Assembly: GCA_043811005.1 (NCBI GenBank)
Contig: JBDRNO010000149.1
Span: 1 to 18,950, forward strand
From: JBDRNO01 sp043811005
GTDB taxonomy: Bacteria > Bacteroidota > Bacteroidia > NORP154
Length of the DNA: 18,950 bases
Reading direction: 5' to 3'
The position numbers and the translations under genes were made by a program. Of this stretch, positions 5,876 through 12,984 are shown one piece after another. Position 1 is the first letter of the stretch. Each line of letters begins with the position of its first letter. Under the pieces are notes generated by a model. It saw only the letters and a program-made list of their open reading frames with translations, was not told the DNA's origin and ran no database searches.

Positions 5876-7000
5876 TTATTTAACTATGTACGGCTCTATC
5901 CTCTTTAAAAATTTATCATATATTTCCTCATTACCTGGAAATAACAGGAACATGGCAGCCAGGAACTGGCGTTCCTCCTCCTGCTGAGCTGTCTCGCCCA
6001 GGAGAAACCCGACCTTCAGGGCATCCTTCAGCTTTAAGCACAGCGATTCTTTTTGAGCTTCAAAAATTATTTCCTCCATTTCTCTTGTTTCCACAAGGAT
6101 CTTATCAACTTTTTTCAGTATCTCCTTTTTATCTTTTGACCTTATACCCGGAAGTGTAGCCTCAATGATATCACCAACAGGGATAAGATACAGTGGTTTA
6201 AGATCTTTCCATAACTCTCCTGAGACCTTTCTGACCTCTCCGAAATAATTTTTCCATTCATCTGTTACAAATGCCTGTCCGATATTTGTTGAATTTTCCA
6301 GGTCTTTGTTTGGGAGCAGGCAGCACCTGAAGCTGTTGAGTAAATATTTTTGTCCGTCAGTGAGGATATTGTCAACATTCGTTCTCAGCTCCCACAGCTT
6401 AAGCATCCCCTCTTCTCCAAACAACCCGGTGACATGAGCCTTGTCAATCAATTCACGCTCCTTTTGCGTTATCACCCTGGTTTCTTTCCCCGAGATATCA
6501 CCTTTCGGGAAATGGCTGGGGGGAGCATGGCACCCTAAGCAACCACTGCCACTGTAACCTGTTTTCTGCGCCCCTAATAATGATCTTTTGATTGTTTCCG
6601 CCTCCTTGATACGCATTTCCAGCACCCAGGAATTCAAGCCATCCGGTACGGATTTTTGATCTGCCAGATGTTCAAACAGCAAGATATAGGTATCCCTTAC
6701 TTTTACAAGGTCAGGACTGGCATCGCCCTTCATATCAGGGATAGGAGGTTTAAATGAGTCAATTATTTCCACCAGCTTTCTCAGTTTCTCGCCCTGCTTA
6801 TAGGTAAGGTACACTCCGTTGATAAGGTTGGCAGCTGACGTCCTCATGATAAGATAGTTCATCTCATTGAGCTGCTTTTCCCATGACATGTTGTCTGCCG
6901 GTATCTCGCTCCGTTTTTTATCCTGATGCGGACCCATTGATAAGATCATGAACACCATGGTCAATGTCAATGGAATTATCAACAATAGCTTGATTTTCAT
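5876..7000 (-). CDS. Exported single-haem c-type protein, uncharacterised
   Basis: The protein has 374 residues. Residues 1-22 are a signal peptide or membrane anchor (MKIK then a hydrophobic run). One haem c attachment motif, CLGCH, is at 154-158 in a short Gly/Ser/Pro-rich linker (SGSGCLGCHAPPSHFPKGD). On each side lies an all-helical half that looks related: RTSAANLINGVYLTYKQGEK (53-72) parallels RTNVDNILTDGQKYLLNSF (206-224). The second is followed by a Cys-Cys pair (226-227) and LLPNKDLENSTNIGQAF, a pattern I associate with a poorly studied exported haem-protein family. The haem would be attached outside the cytoplasmic membrane. No oxidase, reductase or maturation gene is in view, so the redox partner is unknown. 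ATG at 7000 is the only sensible start; the upstream leader is AT-rich with no Shine-Dalgarno site. Confidence 0.7.
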   Translation of the reverse strand: MKIKLLLIIPLTLTMVFMILSMGPHQDKKRSEIPADNMSWEKQLNEMNYLIMRTSAANLINGVYLTYKQGEKLRKLVEIIDSFKPPIPDMKGDASPDLVKVRDTYILLFEHLADQKSVPDGLNSWVLEMRIKEAETIKRSLLGAQKTGYSGSGCLGCHAPPSHFPKGDISGKETRVITQKERELIDKAHVTGLFGEEGMLKLWELRTNVDNILTDGQKYLLNSFRCCLLPNKDLENSTNIGQAFVTDEWKNYFGEVRKVSGELWKDLKPLYLIPVGDIIEATLPGIRSKDKKEILKKVDKILVETREMEEIIFEAQKESLCLKLKDALKVGFLLGETAQQEEERQFLAAMFLLFPGNEEIYDKFLKRIEPYIVK

Positions 7001-7037
7001 ATTTTACTTTTATTTAATTTTGGGACTTAATGCTTGC

Positions 7038-7062
7038 AAAATAACAAATCTCAAATCACAAA
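7038..7062. repeat. Iterated CAAATC-type words
   Basis: CAAATCTCAAATCACAAATC is a short run of near-identical 7-nt words in the spacer between the divergent haem-protein and carboxyltransferase genes. Similar CAAAT/ATTCCAA iteration recurs at the right end of the window (18873-18940). Confidence 0.4.
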
Positions 7063-7209
7063 TCATAAAGAACATAAATTTACAAATTAATTAAAAAATA
7101 TTTTCCTTTAGAATTAAAACTTTAAAAATAATTAAAATAAAGAACCGTTATAAAAAGATTTTAAGCAAATTTGTAAGATAAAAACAGAACCTAAATAAAT
7201 TCATACAAG

Positions 7210-8838
7210 ATGGACATAGAATTCAATAAGAATGAAGACCATATAAAGCAATTTCTGTCAGAGATGAATATCAAGCTTGTTAAAATTCATCTTGGCGGGG
7301 GTCAGAAAAAGATAGACAAGCAGCGCAAGGCAGGCAAGATGACAGCCCGTGAGAGAGTTAACTATCTGATTGATAAGGATAGCCGTTTTTTTGAGATCGG
7401 TGAATTTGCCGGTGATGGAATGTATGAAGACTACGGGGGTTGTCCTGCTGCCGGTGTTGTCATTGGCATAGGATATGTCAGTGGCAGGCAATGTATTATC
7501 GTTGCCAATGATGCAACCGTAAAAGCGGGAGCATGGTTCCCGATTACAGCAAAAAAGAACCTTAGAGCCCAGGAAATATCCATGGAAAACCGCTTGCCCA
7601 TCATCTACCTTGTTGACAGTGCAGGGGTGTTCCTGCCTATGCAGGATGAGATATTTCCCGACAAGGAGCACTTCGGACGAATTTTCAGGAATAATGCGGT
7701 TATGTCCTCTATGGGTATAGTTCAGATAGCTGCAATAATGGGCAGTTGCGTAGCTGGAGGCGCTTATCTTCCTATTATGTCTGACGAAGCCCTTATTGTA
7801 GATAAAACCGGAACAATCTTCCTTGCCGGCTCTTACCTTGTTAAAACCGCTATTGCCGAAAATATTGATAATGAAACCCTTGGAGGCGCTACAACTCATT
7901 GTGAGATATCAGGTGTTACCGACTATAAATCTGCAAATGACAAGGAATGTTTGGATTCCATACGCAATATTTTTGATAAATTAGGAGATTTTGATAAAGC
8001 CGGTTTTAACAGGATTGAGCCACAACCTCCTAAACCAGATGAAAAAGAGATCTATGGAATTATCCCTTCTGCAAGGGAAAAACCTTATGAGATCAGGGAA
8101 ATTATTACCCGGCTGGTGGATAACTCTGAATTTGAAGAATATAAAGAGAAGTATGGAATGACACTGGTTTGCGGATTGGCAAGAATTGAGGGATGGTCTG
8201 TTGGAATTGTCGCCAACCAAAGAAAAATAGTAAAGACAAAAAAAGGTGAAATGCGTTTCGGGGGAGTTATCTATTCCGACTCTGCCGACAAAGCAGCAAG
8301 ATTCGTCATGAATTGCAATCAGAAGAAAGTACCCCTGGTATTTATCCAGGATGTAACGGGTTTTATGGTAGGTTCACGGTCAGAGCACGGTGGAATAATA
8401 AAAGACGGGGCAAAAATGGTTAGTGCAGTGGCAAACTGTGTGGTTCCCAAGTTTACCGTTATCATTGGAAATTCCAATGGTGCAGGTAATTATGCTATGT
8501 GCGGAAAAGCGTATGATCCGCGTCTGATCGTTGCATGGCCTTCTGCAAGAATTGCAGTCATGGGCGGAGCACAGGCAGCTAATACTTTATTGCAAATAGA
8601 AGTAAGCGCTCTAAAAGCCAAAGGTAAAGAGATAACAAAAGAAAACCAGAAAAAACTACTCGATACTATCACAAACCGCTATGAAAGACAAAAATCCCCT
8701 TATTATGCTGCTTCACGTCTCTGGGTGGATGCCATCATAGACCCGTTGGATACCAGGAAGATCATCTCCATGGGTATTGAATTAGCCAACCACGCTCCTA
8801 TCACGAAAAAATATAATGTTGGGGTTATACAGACTTGA
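7210..8838 (+). CDS. Acyl-CoA carboxylase, carboxyltransferase (beta) subunit, methylcrotonyl-CoA type
   Basis: This 542-residue protein has both halves of the biotin-dependent carboxyltransferase fold, as a full-length subunit should. The N half has YLVDSAGVFLPMQDEIFPD (133-151) and HFGRIF (154-159), then MGSCVAGGAYLPIMSDE (177-193), whose glycines form the acyl-CoA oxyanion hole. The C half has FIQDVTGFMVGSRSE (378-392), NSNGAGNYAM (421-430) and AWPSARIAVMGGAQAA (442-457). VDSAG...MQDEIFPD..HFGRIF and the ITGFMVG-like segment are closer to methylcrotonyl/geranyl-CoA than to propionyl-CoA carboxylase beta subunits. The enzyme moves CO2 from carboxybiotin to an acyl-CoA. The biotin carboxylase/biotin carrier subunit is not in the window. 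It is convergent with the HMG-CoA synthase cluster, which suggests work on 3-methylcrotonyl/3-methylglutaconyl-CoA, but the substrate is unproven. Confidence 0.85.
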   Translation: MDIEFNKNEDHIKQFLSEMNIKLVKIHLGGGQKKIDKQRKAGKMTARERVNYLIDKDSRFFEIGEFAGDGMYEDYGGCPAAGVVIGIGYVSGRQCIIVANDATVKAGAWFPITAKKNLRAQEISMENRLPIIYLVDSAGVFLPMQDEIFPDKEHFGRIFRNNAVMSSMGIVQIAAIMGSCVAGGAYLPIMSDEALIVDKTGTIFLAGSYLVKTAIAENIDNETLGGATTHCEISGVTDYKSANDKECLDSIRNIFDKLGDFDKAGFNRIEPQPPKPDEKEIYGIIPSAREKPYEIREIITRLVDNSEFEEYKEKYGMTLVCGLARIEGWSVGIVANQRKIVKTKKGEMRFGGVIYSDSADKAARFVMNCNQKKVPLVFIQDVTGFMVGSRSEHGGIIKDGAKMVSAVANCVVPKFTVIIGNSNGAGNYAMCGKAYDPRLIVAWPSARIAVMGGAQAANTLLQIEVSALKAKGKEITKENQKKLLDTITNRYERQKSPYYAASRLWVDAIIDPLDTRKIISMGIELANHAPITKKYNVGVIQT

Positions 8839-8905
8839 TTTATAATTTATTTCTAAATTACAGGGGAAGTTTTTACAAGATCTGTTCTGGAAAGAAAATA
8901 AGGTA

Positions 8906-9304
8906 TCAAAGCCCTACATCAGGCACAAACTTATATCCATAAATGATCATGCCTGTTTTTCCTTCTTCATTGATACGCCTGAACTGGGAAACGAGTTGGT
9001 CTCCGATATTCAGTTCTTCGGGGTTGCAATCAACGATCTGACTCATTATTTTTATCCCTTCTTCCAATTCAATGATCCCTACAGCATAAGGTGCCAGATC
9101 ACCAAAACCGTCTGGTGCAGTCCGGATAATGGTATATGTTACCAGTTTGCCTTTGCCTGAAAGTTGAACAGTCTCAAATTCTTTTGAACCGCAATCCGGG
9201 CAGATCAACCTGGCAGGAAAGAGAAGTTTATTACATTTCCTGCATTTGCCGGATTCCATTCTATACCTTTTCGGTATTTCCCGCCAATAATTAGGTACGT
9301 GCAT
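8906..9304 (-). CDS. DUF35 zinc-ribbon/OB-fold protein of the thiolase-HMG-CoA synthase complex
   Basis: This 132-residue protein has the DUF35 layout. An N-terminal helix with NYWREIPKRYR (5-15) precedes a rubredoxin-like zinc ribbon with CRKC (Cys21, Cys24) and CPDC (Cys35, Cys38). An OB-fold follows, including GKGKLVTYTII (50-60) and FGDLAPYAVGIIELEEGIKI. In archaea this protein bridges acetoacetyl-CoA thiolase and HMG-CoA synthase and contributes to a shared CoA-binding site, letting the intermediate pass directly between them. Here it is the last gene of the same three-gene order (synthase, thiolase, DUF35). The gap to the thiolase is 104 bp and contains a short palindrome (9352-9367), so co-transcription is likely but not proven. 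The ATG at 9304 has no Shine-Dalgarno site. Confidence 0.87.
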   Translation of the reverse strand: MHVPNYWREIPKRYRMESGKCRKCNKLLFPARLICPDCGSKEFETVQLSGKGKLVTYTIIRTAPDGFGDLAPYAVGIIELEEGIKIMSQIVDCNPEELNIGDQLVSQFRRINEEGKTGMIIYGYKFVPDVGL

Positions 9305-9343
9305 GATCTAGTATAATTTAATTTAAAATATTTCTCAATTACT

Positions 9344-9375
9344 ATTTTCCATCCGCTATCTGGCGGACAATTTTC
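9344..9375. repeat. Short palindrome with flanking ATTTTC repeats
   Basis: TCCGCTATCTGGCGGA (9352-9367) has 5-bp perfect outer arms and is a degenerate relative of the 4277-4292 palindrome. ATTTTC occurs on both sides (9344-9349 and 9370-9375), each two bases from the palindrome. It lies between the DUF35 and thiolase genes. Short A/T repeats could occur by chance. Confidence 0.4.
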
Positions 9376-9408
9376 ATTTTTTTATCAATTCGCAAAGCTA
9401 TGTCCTTA

Positions 9409-10563
9409 CTACTTTGCCTCTAAAATATGAATTACACAACTACCGCCTGAGCCGCCCATGTTCTGGGTCAGTGCGGTTTTAGCGCCTTTTATCTGGCGTT
9501 CTTCTGATTCTCCTCTTAGCTGGCTAACAGCTTCACATATCTGCGCTACCCCTGTAGCTCCTACCGGATGACCTTTTGATTTCAAACCGCCTGAGGGATT
9601 GATCGGGAATTTCCCGTCCAGCGCAGTTAATCCGTCCGAAGTTGCTGGTCCTCCCTGTCCGGGCTCCACAATACCCAATGCTTCCATCACCATGATCTCG
9701 GCAATGGTAAAGCAATCATGTACTTCTGCAAAGTCAATATCCCTGATCGTCTTACCTGCCATTTTAAGCGCTCGTTGAGCTGCCAGTTCAACAGCTCCCA
9801 ATTTTAGAATATCAGCGCGCTGGCAGAGAGCAATAGTATCAGTAGCAAGCCCGATACCTGATATCACTATCATGGGTTTACCCAATTTACGGGCTTCATC
9901 TGCAGACGTTAATAAAACAGCAGCAGCGCCATCAGTGATTGGAGAACAGTCTAATAACCTGAGCGGGTCGGCTACTATGGTGGAGTTCATGACCAACTCT
10001 CTTGAAACAGGAAAAGGGAATTGTGAATGGGGATTCTTGCTTCCGTTAAGATGATTTTTTACAGATACATCTGCCAATTGCTCTCTTGTGGTTCCATAAT
10101 GTTCCATATGAGCTTTTGCCATTAAAGCATACAAACCCGGGAAATTTATCCCATGAAATGCTTCATATTCCTGATCTGATGCAGAAGCCAAAGCAGCAGT
10201 AGCTTCACCACCGTCTACATCAGTCATTTTCTCAACTCCAACGGCAAGGGCGTAATCCGAAACACCTGATGCGATCTCGAGAAAAGCAGTGCGAACCGCC
10301 ATTCCACCGGAAGCGCATGCTGATTCAACACGCATTGCTGGAGTATGTAATTTCCCTAAATAATCCGGAACAAGGCTCGCAAGATGCTCCTGTTGGTTGA
10401 ACAAACCGCTTGACATGTTGCCAATAGTGATAGCATCAACCCGATCTGTACCTGCATCTTCGAAACATTTCAAAGCTGCTTCAACACTCAGATCGCGAAG
10501 GGACTTTTCCCATAGTTCCCCCCATTTTATCATTCCAATACCAATAATTGCTACGTCTCTCAT
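9409..10563 (-). CDS. Acetoacetyl-CoA thiolase, archaeal type
   Basis: This 384-residue thiolase belongs to the subfamily that partners DUF35 proteins. The nucleophilic cysteine is Cys83 in VESACASGGMA (79-89). HDCF at 282-285 and SKGHPVGATG (His332) supply the conserved histidines, and NMGGSGGSCVIHIL (368-381) holds the second catalytic cysteine, Cys376. All residues needed for condensation are present, unlike in SCP2-thiolase homologues that lack some. It would join two acetyl-CoA to acetoacetyl-CoA and hand this to the HMG-CoA synthase encoded upstream. AGAGG lies 8 bases before the ATG, a Shine-Dalgarno-like site also found before the synthase gene. The gap to the synthase gene (215 bp) holds two small palindromes. 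Degradative use with other acyl-CoAs is possible, but the neighbours favour the HMG-CoA route. Confidence 0.87.
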   Translation of the reverse strand: MRDVAIIGIGMIKWGELWEKSLRDLSVEAALKCFEDAGTDRVDAITIGNMSSGLFNQQEHLASLVPDYLGKLHTPAMRVESACASGGMAVRTAFLEIASGVSDYALAVGVEKMTDVDGGEATAALASASDQEYEAFHGINFPGLYALMAKAHMEHYGTTREQLADVSVKNHLNGSKNPHSQFPFPVSRELVMNSTIVADPLRLLDCSPITDGAAAVLLTSADEARKLGKPMIVISGIGLATDTIALCQRADILKLGAVELAAQRALKMAGKTIRDIDFAEVHDCFTIAEIMVMEALGIVEPGQGGPATSDGLTALDGKFPINPSGGLKSKGHPVGATGVAQICEAVSQLRGESEERQIKGAKTALTQNMGGSGGSCVIHILEAK

Positions 10564-10656
10564 TTTTTGCCTCTATTTTTATTTTAATTAAATTACTTGG
10601 TTATATTCTTATACTGCGCGTGGGATAAATTTCCGCATAACAAATCCTCTGCTATG

Positions 10657-10671
10657 CCTGCTGCTGGCAGG
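10657..10671. repeat. Short GC-rich hairpin
   Basis: CCTGC (10657-10661) pairs with GCAGG (10667-10671). It is a weak relative of the other GC-rich intergenic palindromes and lies in the synthase-thiolase gap just before the stronger 10687-10707 palindrome. Confidence 0.35.
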
Positions 10672-10686
10672 TGCCGAGGTATGTAC

Positions 10687-10707
10687 AGACGCCCAAATTG
10701 GGCGTCT
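10687..10707. repeat. AGACGCCC palindrome
   Basis: AGACGCCC (10687-10694) and GGGCGTCT (10700-10707) pair perfectly around AAATT. With its flanks (GTACAGACG...CGTCTCTGCC) it resembles the GTAGAGACG...CGTCTCTAC dispersed repeats known to me from cyanobacteria and other bacteria. It lies between the HMG-CoA synthase and thiolase genes and could attenuate or stabilise their transcript; there is no T-run after it on the minus strand. Confidence 0.6.
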
Positions 10708-10778
10708 CTGCCATTCCTAAATTAATAGTATGGAAATGCAGCAATTTATCCTGTTTCATGTATTATAACGTTTTCAAT

Positions 10779-11825
10779 CTAATGTGCCCTTAATATCTTC
10801 CTCCTGAACTTGGCATAAGCGCCATATTCAAGATATTGTTTATATTCATCCAATTGCTTTCTTGTTCTTGGTGCCAGATCGTGGACTTCGGGAAGCCGGT
10901 CTGTTGTACGGAAAATGAAAGCATCACTACCGGCTCCTGATCCGTAAGAAACAAGCAGTATGAGTTCCCCTGGTTTGGCTTCATCAAGGGTTGCTGCCAG
11001 CCCAATCGGGGATGAGCCGGAATAGGTATTCCCCAGTACCGGTGTCAATAATCCATACTTGTATTGTGTTTCTGTAAAGCCCAGCTTTTTTGCCGCCTGC
11101 TGAGGGAATTTACCATTTGGCTGATGCAGAATCAGATAGTTGAAATCCCCAGGTTTCATATTTGCTTTTTCAAGGATGCCTGTTAATGCACCTGCAACAT
11201 GCTTGGCATAAGCGGGTTCACCTGTAAAACGACCCCCGTGTTCGGGATAATTTGCATGTTCACGTCTCCAAAAATCAGGAGTATCGGTCATAAAACAGTG
11301 GGTTTCCAGCAGTTCTGCAACCAAATTCTCTGTTCCCATAATGTATGCAGCAGCTCCGGCAGAGGCAGAATATTCCAATGCATCACCAGGAGCTCCCTGG
11401 GAAGTGTCTGCTCCAATTGCTAATGCATAAGGCACTACACCTGTTTCAACCAGGTTAAGAGCGATAAACATCCCCTCTGTCCCGGCTTTACATGCGAATT
11501 CAAGGTCTGCCGTGTGAACATTAGGACAAGCTCCTAACGCTTCAGAAACTATTGTGCCGGTGGGTTTTACTGCATAGGGATGAGATTCGCTTCCAACATA
11601 CACTGCTCCTATCTCTCGCGGATCAATACAGGCTCTACGAACAGCATTGCAGGCAGCATTGACGGAAAGAGTAGCGGTATCCTCATCCGGAGCAGGAACT
11701 GATTTTTCATGGAGATTTAATCCCCGGCTTAACGCAACGGGATCTGAGCCCCAAACCTTGGCTATCTCCTCCACTGTGATCCTGTATCGCGGAATATGTG
11801 TTCCGTATCCTATTATTCCTACCAT
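10779..11825 (-). CDS. Hydroxymethylglutaryl-CoA synthase, archaeal type
   Basis: This 348-residue protein matches the archaeal HMG-CoA synthase in length and motifs. The start MVGIIGYGTHIPRYRI is followed by EIAKVWG, PAPDEDTAT (45-53) and YVGSESHPYAVKPT (76-89, with Glu80 as general base). Next come LEFACKAGTEG (108-118, nucleophile Cys112), IGADTSQGAPGDALEY and DTPDFWRREHANYPEHGGRF (181-200). The C half has LILHQPNGKFPQQ (231-243, His234), LLTPVLGNTYSGSSPIGLAA and VSYGSGAGSDAF. The enzyme condenses acetyl-CoA with acetoacetyl-CoA to HMG-CoA. Archaeal enzymes are about 350 residues; the bacterial/eukaryotic type is usually longer and differs in these motifs, which suggests acquisition from, or shared ancestry with, archaea. 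It is first in the synthase-thiolase-DUF35 cluster, with a consensus-like promoter and AGAGG before the ATG. No HMG-CoA reductase is in view. Confidence 0.92.
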   Translation of the reverse strand: MVGIIGYGTHIPRYRITVEEIAKVWGSDPVALSRGLNLHEKSVPAPDEDTATLSVNAACNAVRRACIDPREIGAVYVGSESHPYAVKPTGTIVSEALGACPNVHTADLEFACKAGTEGMFIALNLVETGVVPYALAIGADTSQGAPGDALEYSASAGAAAYIMGTENLVAELLETHCFMTDTPDFWRREHANYPEHGGRFTGEPAYAKHVAGALTGILEKANMKPGDFNYLILHQPNGKFPQQAAKKLGFTETQYKYGLLTPVLGNTYSGSSPIGLAATLDEAKPGELILLVSYGSGAGSDAFIFRTTDRLPEVHDLAPRTRKQLDEYKQYLEYGAYAKFRRKILRAH

Positions 11826-11887
11826 TTATTTTTCCTCTTGTTTTTATTTATTGAAAAAAAGTGTTTTTAGTTATTTTTTTGGAATGG

Positions 11888-11917
11888 CGAAGTTACAATA
11901 AATTTTATTTGTTGCAA
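11888..11917 (-). promoter_or_regulatory. Bacteroidota-type promoter for the HMG-CoA synthase cluster
   Basis: On the minus strand TTG (11917-11915), exactly 19 nt, then TAACTTCG (11895-11888) fits the TTG-N19-TAnnTTTG housekeeping promoter of this phylum with one mismatch in the -7 box. The start would be near 11880, leaving a leader of about 55 nt that carries AGAGG before the ATG at 11825. Confidence 0.5.
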
Positions 11918-11977
11918 GTGTCAATGAAAAAAAATAATTTTGAAGGGAAATGTTTTTTTATTAAAAAGGTAATATTG

Positions 11978-12033
11978 CCACTAATTTCACGAATTAATAA
12001 AAAAAAATTAGTGAAAATTAGTGTAATTCGTGG
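11978..12033. repeat. Word-iterated hairpin (CACGAATTA/CACTAATTT type)
   Basis: CCAC...at 11978 and ...GTGG at 12033 bound imperfect arms: over the outer 18 positions 15 pair. Both arms are made of the 9-nt words CACTAATTT and CACGAATTA, in swapped order on the two sides. It lies between the divergent HMG-CoA synthase and crotonase genes, outside the synthase promoter. Same architecture as 816-866. Confidence 0.6.
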
Positions 12034-12084
12034 TTAAGTATTGTTGAGCAAAGCGAAATTCCGATACGTAAAAATTATTACATT

Positions 12085-12909
12085 ATGATATATACAAAAA
12101 AAGAGGTTGCAAACTTCCAGGACCAGGTCTTTGCATACCTGCAGACAGAAGAAAAAAATCATGTCTTTACTATCTTATTAAACCGCCCTGAGAAGAAAAA
12201 TGCGATGAATCAGATAATGATGAATGAAATTGCATTTGCTCTCTCTTATACACATTACAATAATGATATTTGGGCGGTTGTTATCGAAGCCACAGGAGAT
12301 GTGTTCTGTGCCGGTTTAGATCTGAAAGCCCTTCCGGGTCAAAAGCAGCCCGAGACAAATTCAACCATACCCATACCACTCTCAACGGTCTTACTCGGTG
12401 AATTGTTCACACAGATGCATAAGCCATGTATTGCAAAAGTTGATGCCAGGGTTTATGCAGGCGCTTTTTTAATAATTTGCGGATGTACTCATGTCGTGGC
12501 AACTGACAATGCAACATTTTGTCTTCCTGAGGTAAAAAGGGGGATATGGCCAATGCAAGTAATGCAAAGTTTATTAAATATCATGCCTGCCCGAAAAGCA
12601 TTGGATCTTTGTATGCTCGGAAATACGCTAAGCAGCAGGGAAGCTTATGATATAGGTCTAGTTACCTCAATCGTATCATCAGATAAGCTTGATGATGAAG
12701 TATCCGGACTCACCCGGCAAATTTGCAGTAATTCGCCAGCAGCCATAAGATATGGATTAAAAGCTTATGATGAAATGAGAGCAATTGACCATAGCGGAAC
12801 ACATCGCTTTTTAAGAGAGATGTTGAACGAAGTATTGAAAACCGAAGATGCAAAGGAAGGGATATTGGCTTTTAAGGAAAAGAGGAAGCCGGAATGGACT
12901 GGGAAATAA
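12085..12909 (+). CDS. Enoyl-CoA hydratase/isomerase (crotonase) family protein
   Basis: This 274-residue protein has the crotonase fold. LLNRPEKKNAMN (31-42) begins the family pattern, and FCAGLDLKAL (74-83) supplies the first oxyanion-hole segment and CoA site. ARVYAGAFLIICGC (121-134) is the second, and CLPEVKRGIWP (146-156) carries the second catalytic glutamate, Glu149. The first catalytic glutamate of typical hydratases (in GGGCELA) is replaced by Phe128, and the usual Gly-Gly is Ala-Gly. Hydration of a plain enoyl-CoA may therefore be weak; isomerase, hydrolase, decarboxylase or special hydratase activity is possible. It diverges from the HMG-CoA synthase cluster (259-bp gap), so a 3-methylglutaconyl-CoA hydratase-like role is suggested by context only. 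Only an imperfect hairpin follows the stop. Confidence 0.8.
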   Translation: MIYTKKEVANFQDQVFAYLQTEEKNHVFTILLNRPEKKNAMNQIMMNEIAFALSYTHYNNDIWAVVIEATGDVFCAGLDLKALPGQKQPETNSTIPIPLSTVLLGELFTQMHKPCIAKVDARVYAGAFLIICGCTHVVATDNATFCLPEVKRGIWPMQVMQSLLNIMPARKALDLCMLGNTLSSREAYDIGLVTSIVSSDKLDDEVSGLTRQICSNSPAAIRYGLKAYDEMRAIDHSGTHRFLREMLNEVLKTEDAKEGILAFKEKRKPEWTGK

Positions 12910-12946
12910 CTAATATTACAACAATTTAGTTATGAATCATTTTTTT
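12906..12946 (+). terminator. Weak possible terminator after the crotonase gene
   Basis: ATAACTAA (12906-12913) and TTAGTTAT (12926-12933) form an 8-bp AT-only stem with a 12-nt loop, followed six bases later by a run of seven Ts. It begins inside the stop codon. The low stability and displaced T-run make this tentative. Confidence 0.25.
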
Positions 12947-12984
12947 GAATATAATGTCTTAAATTTAAGCCATAATCGCCTAAT

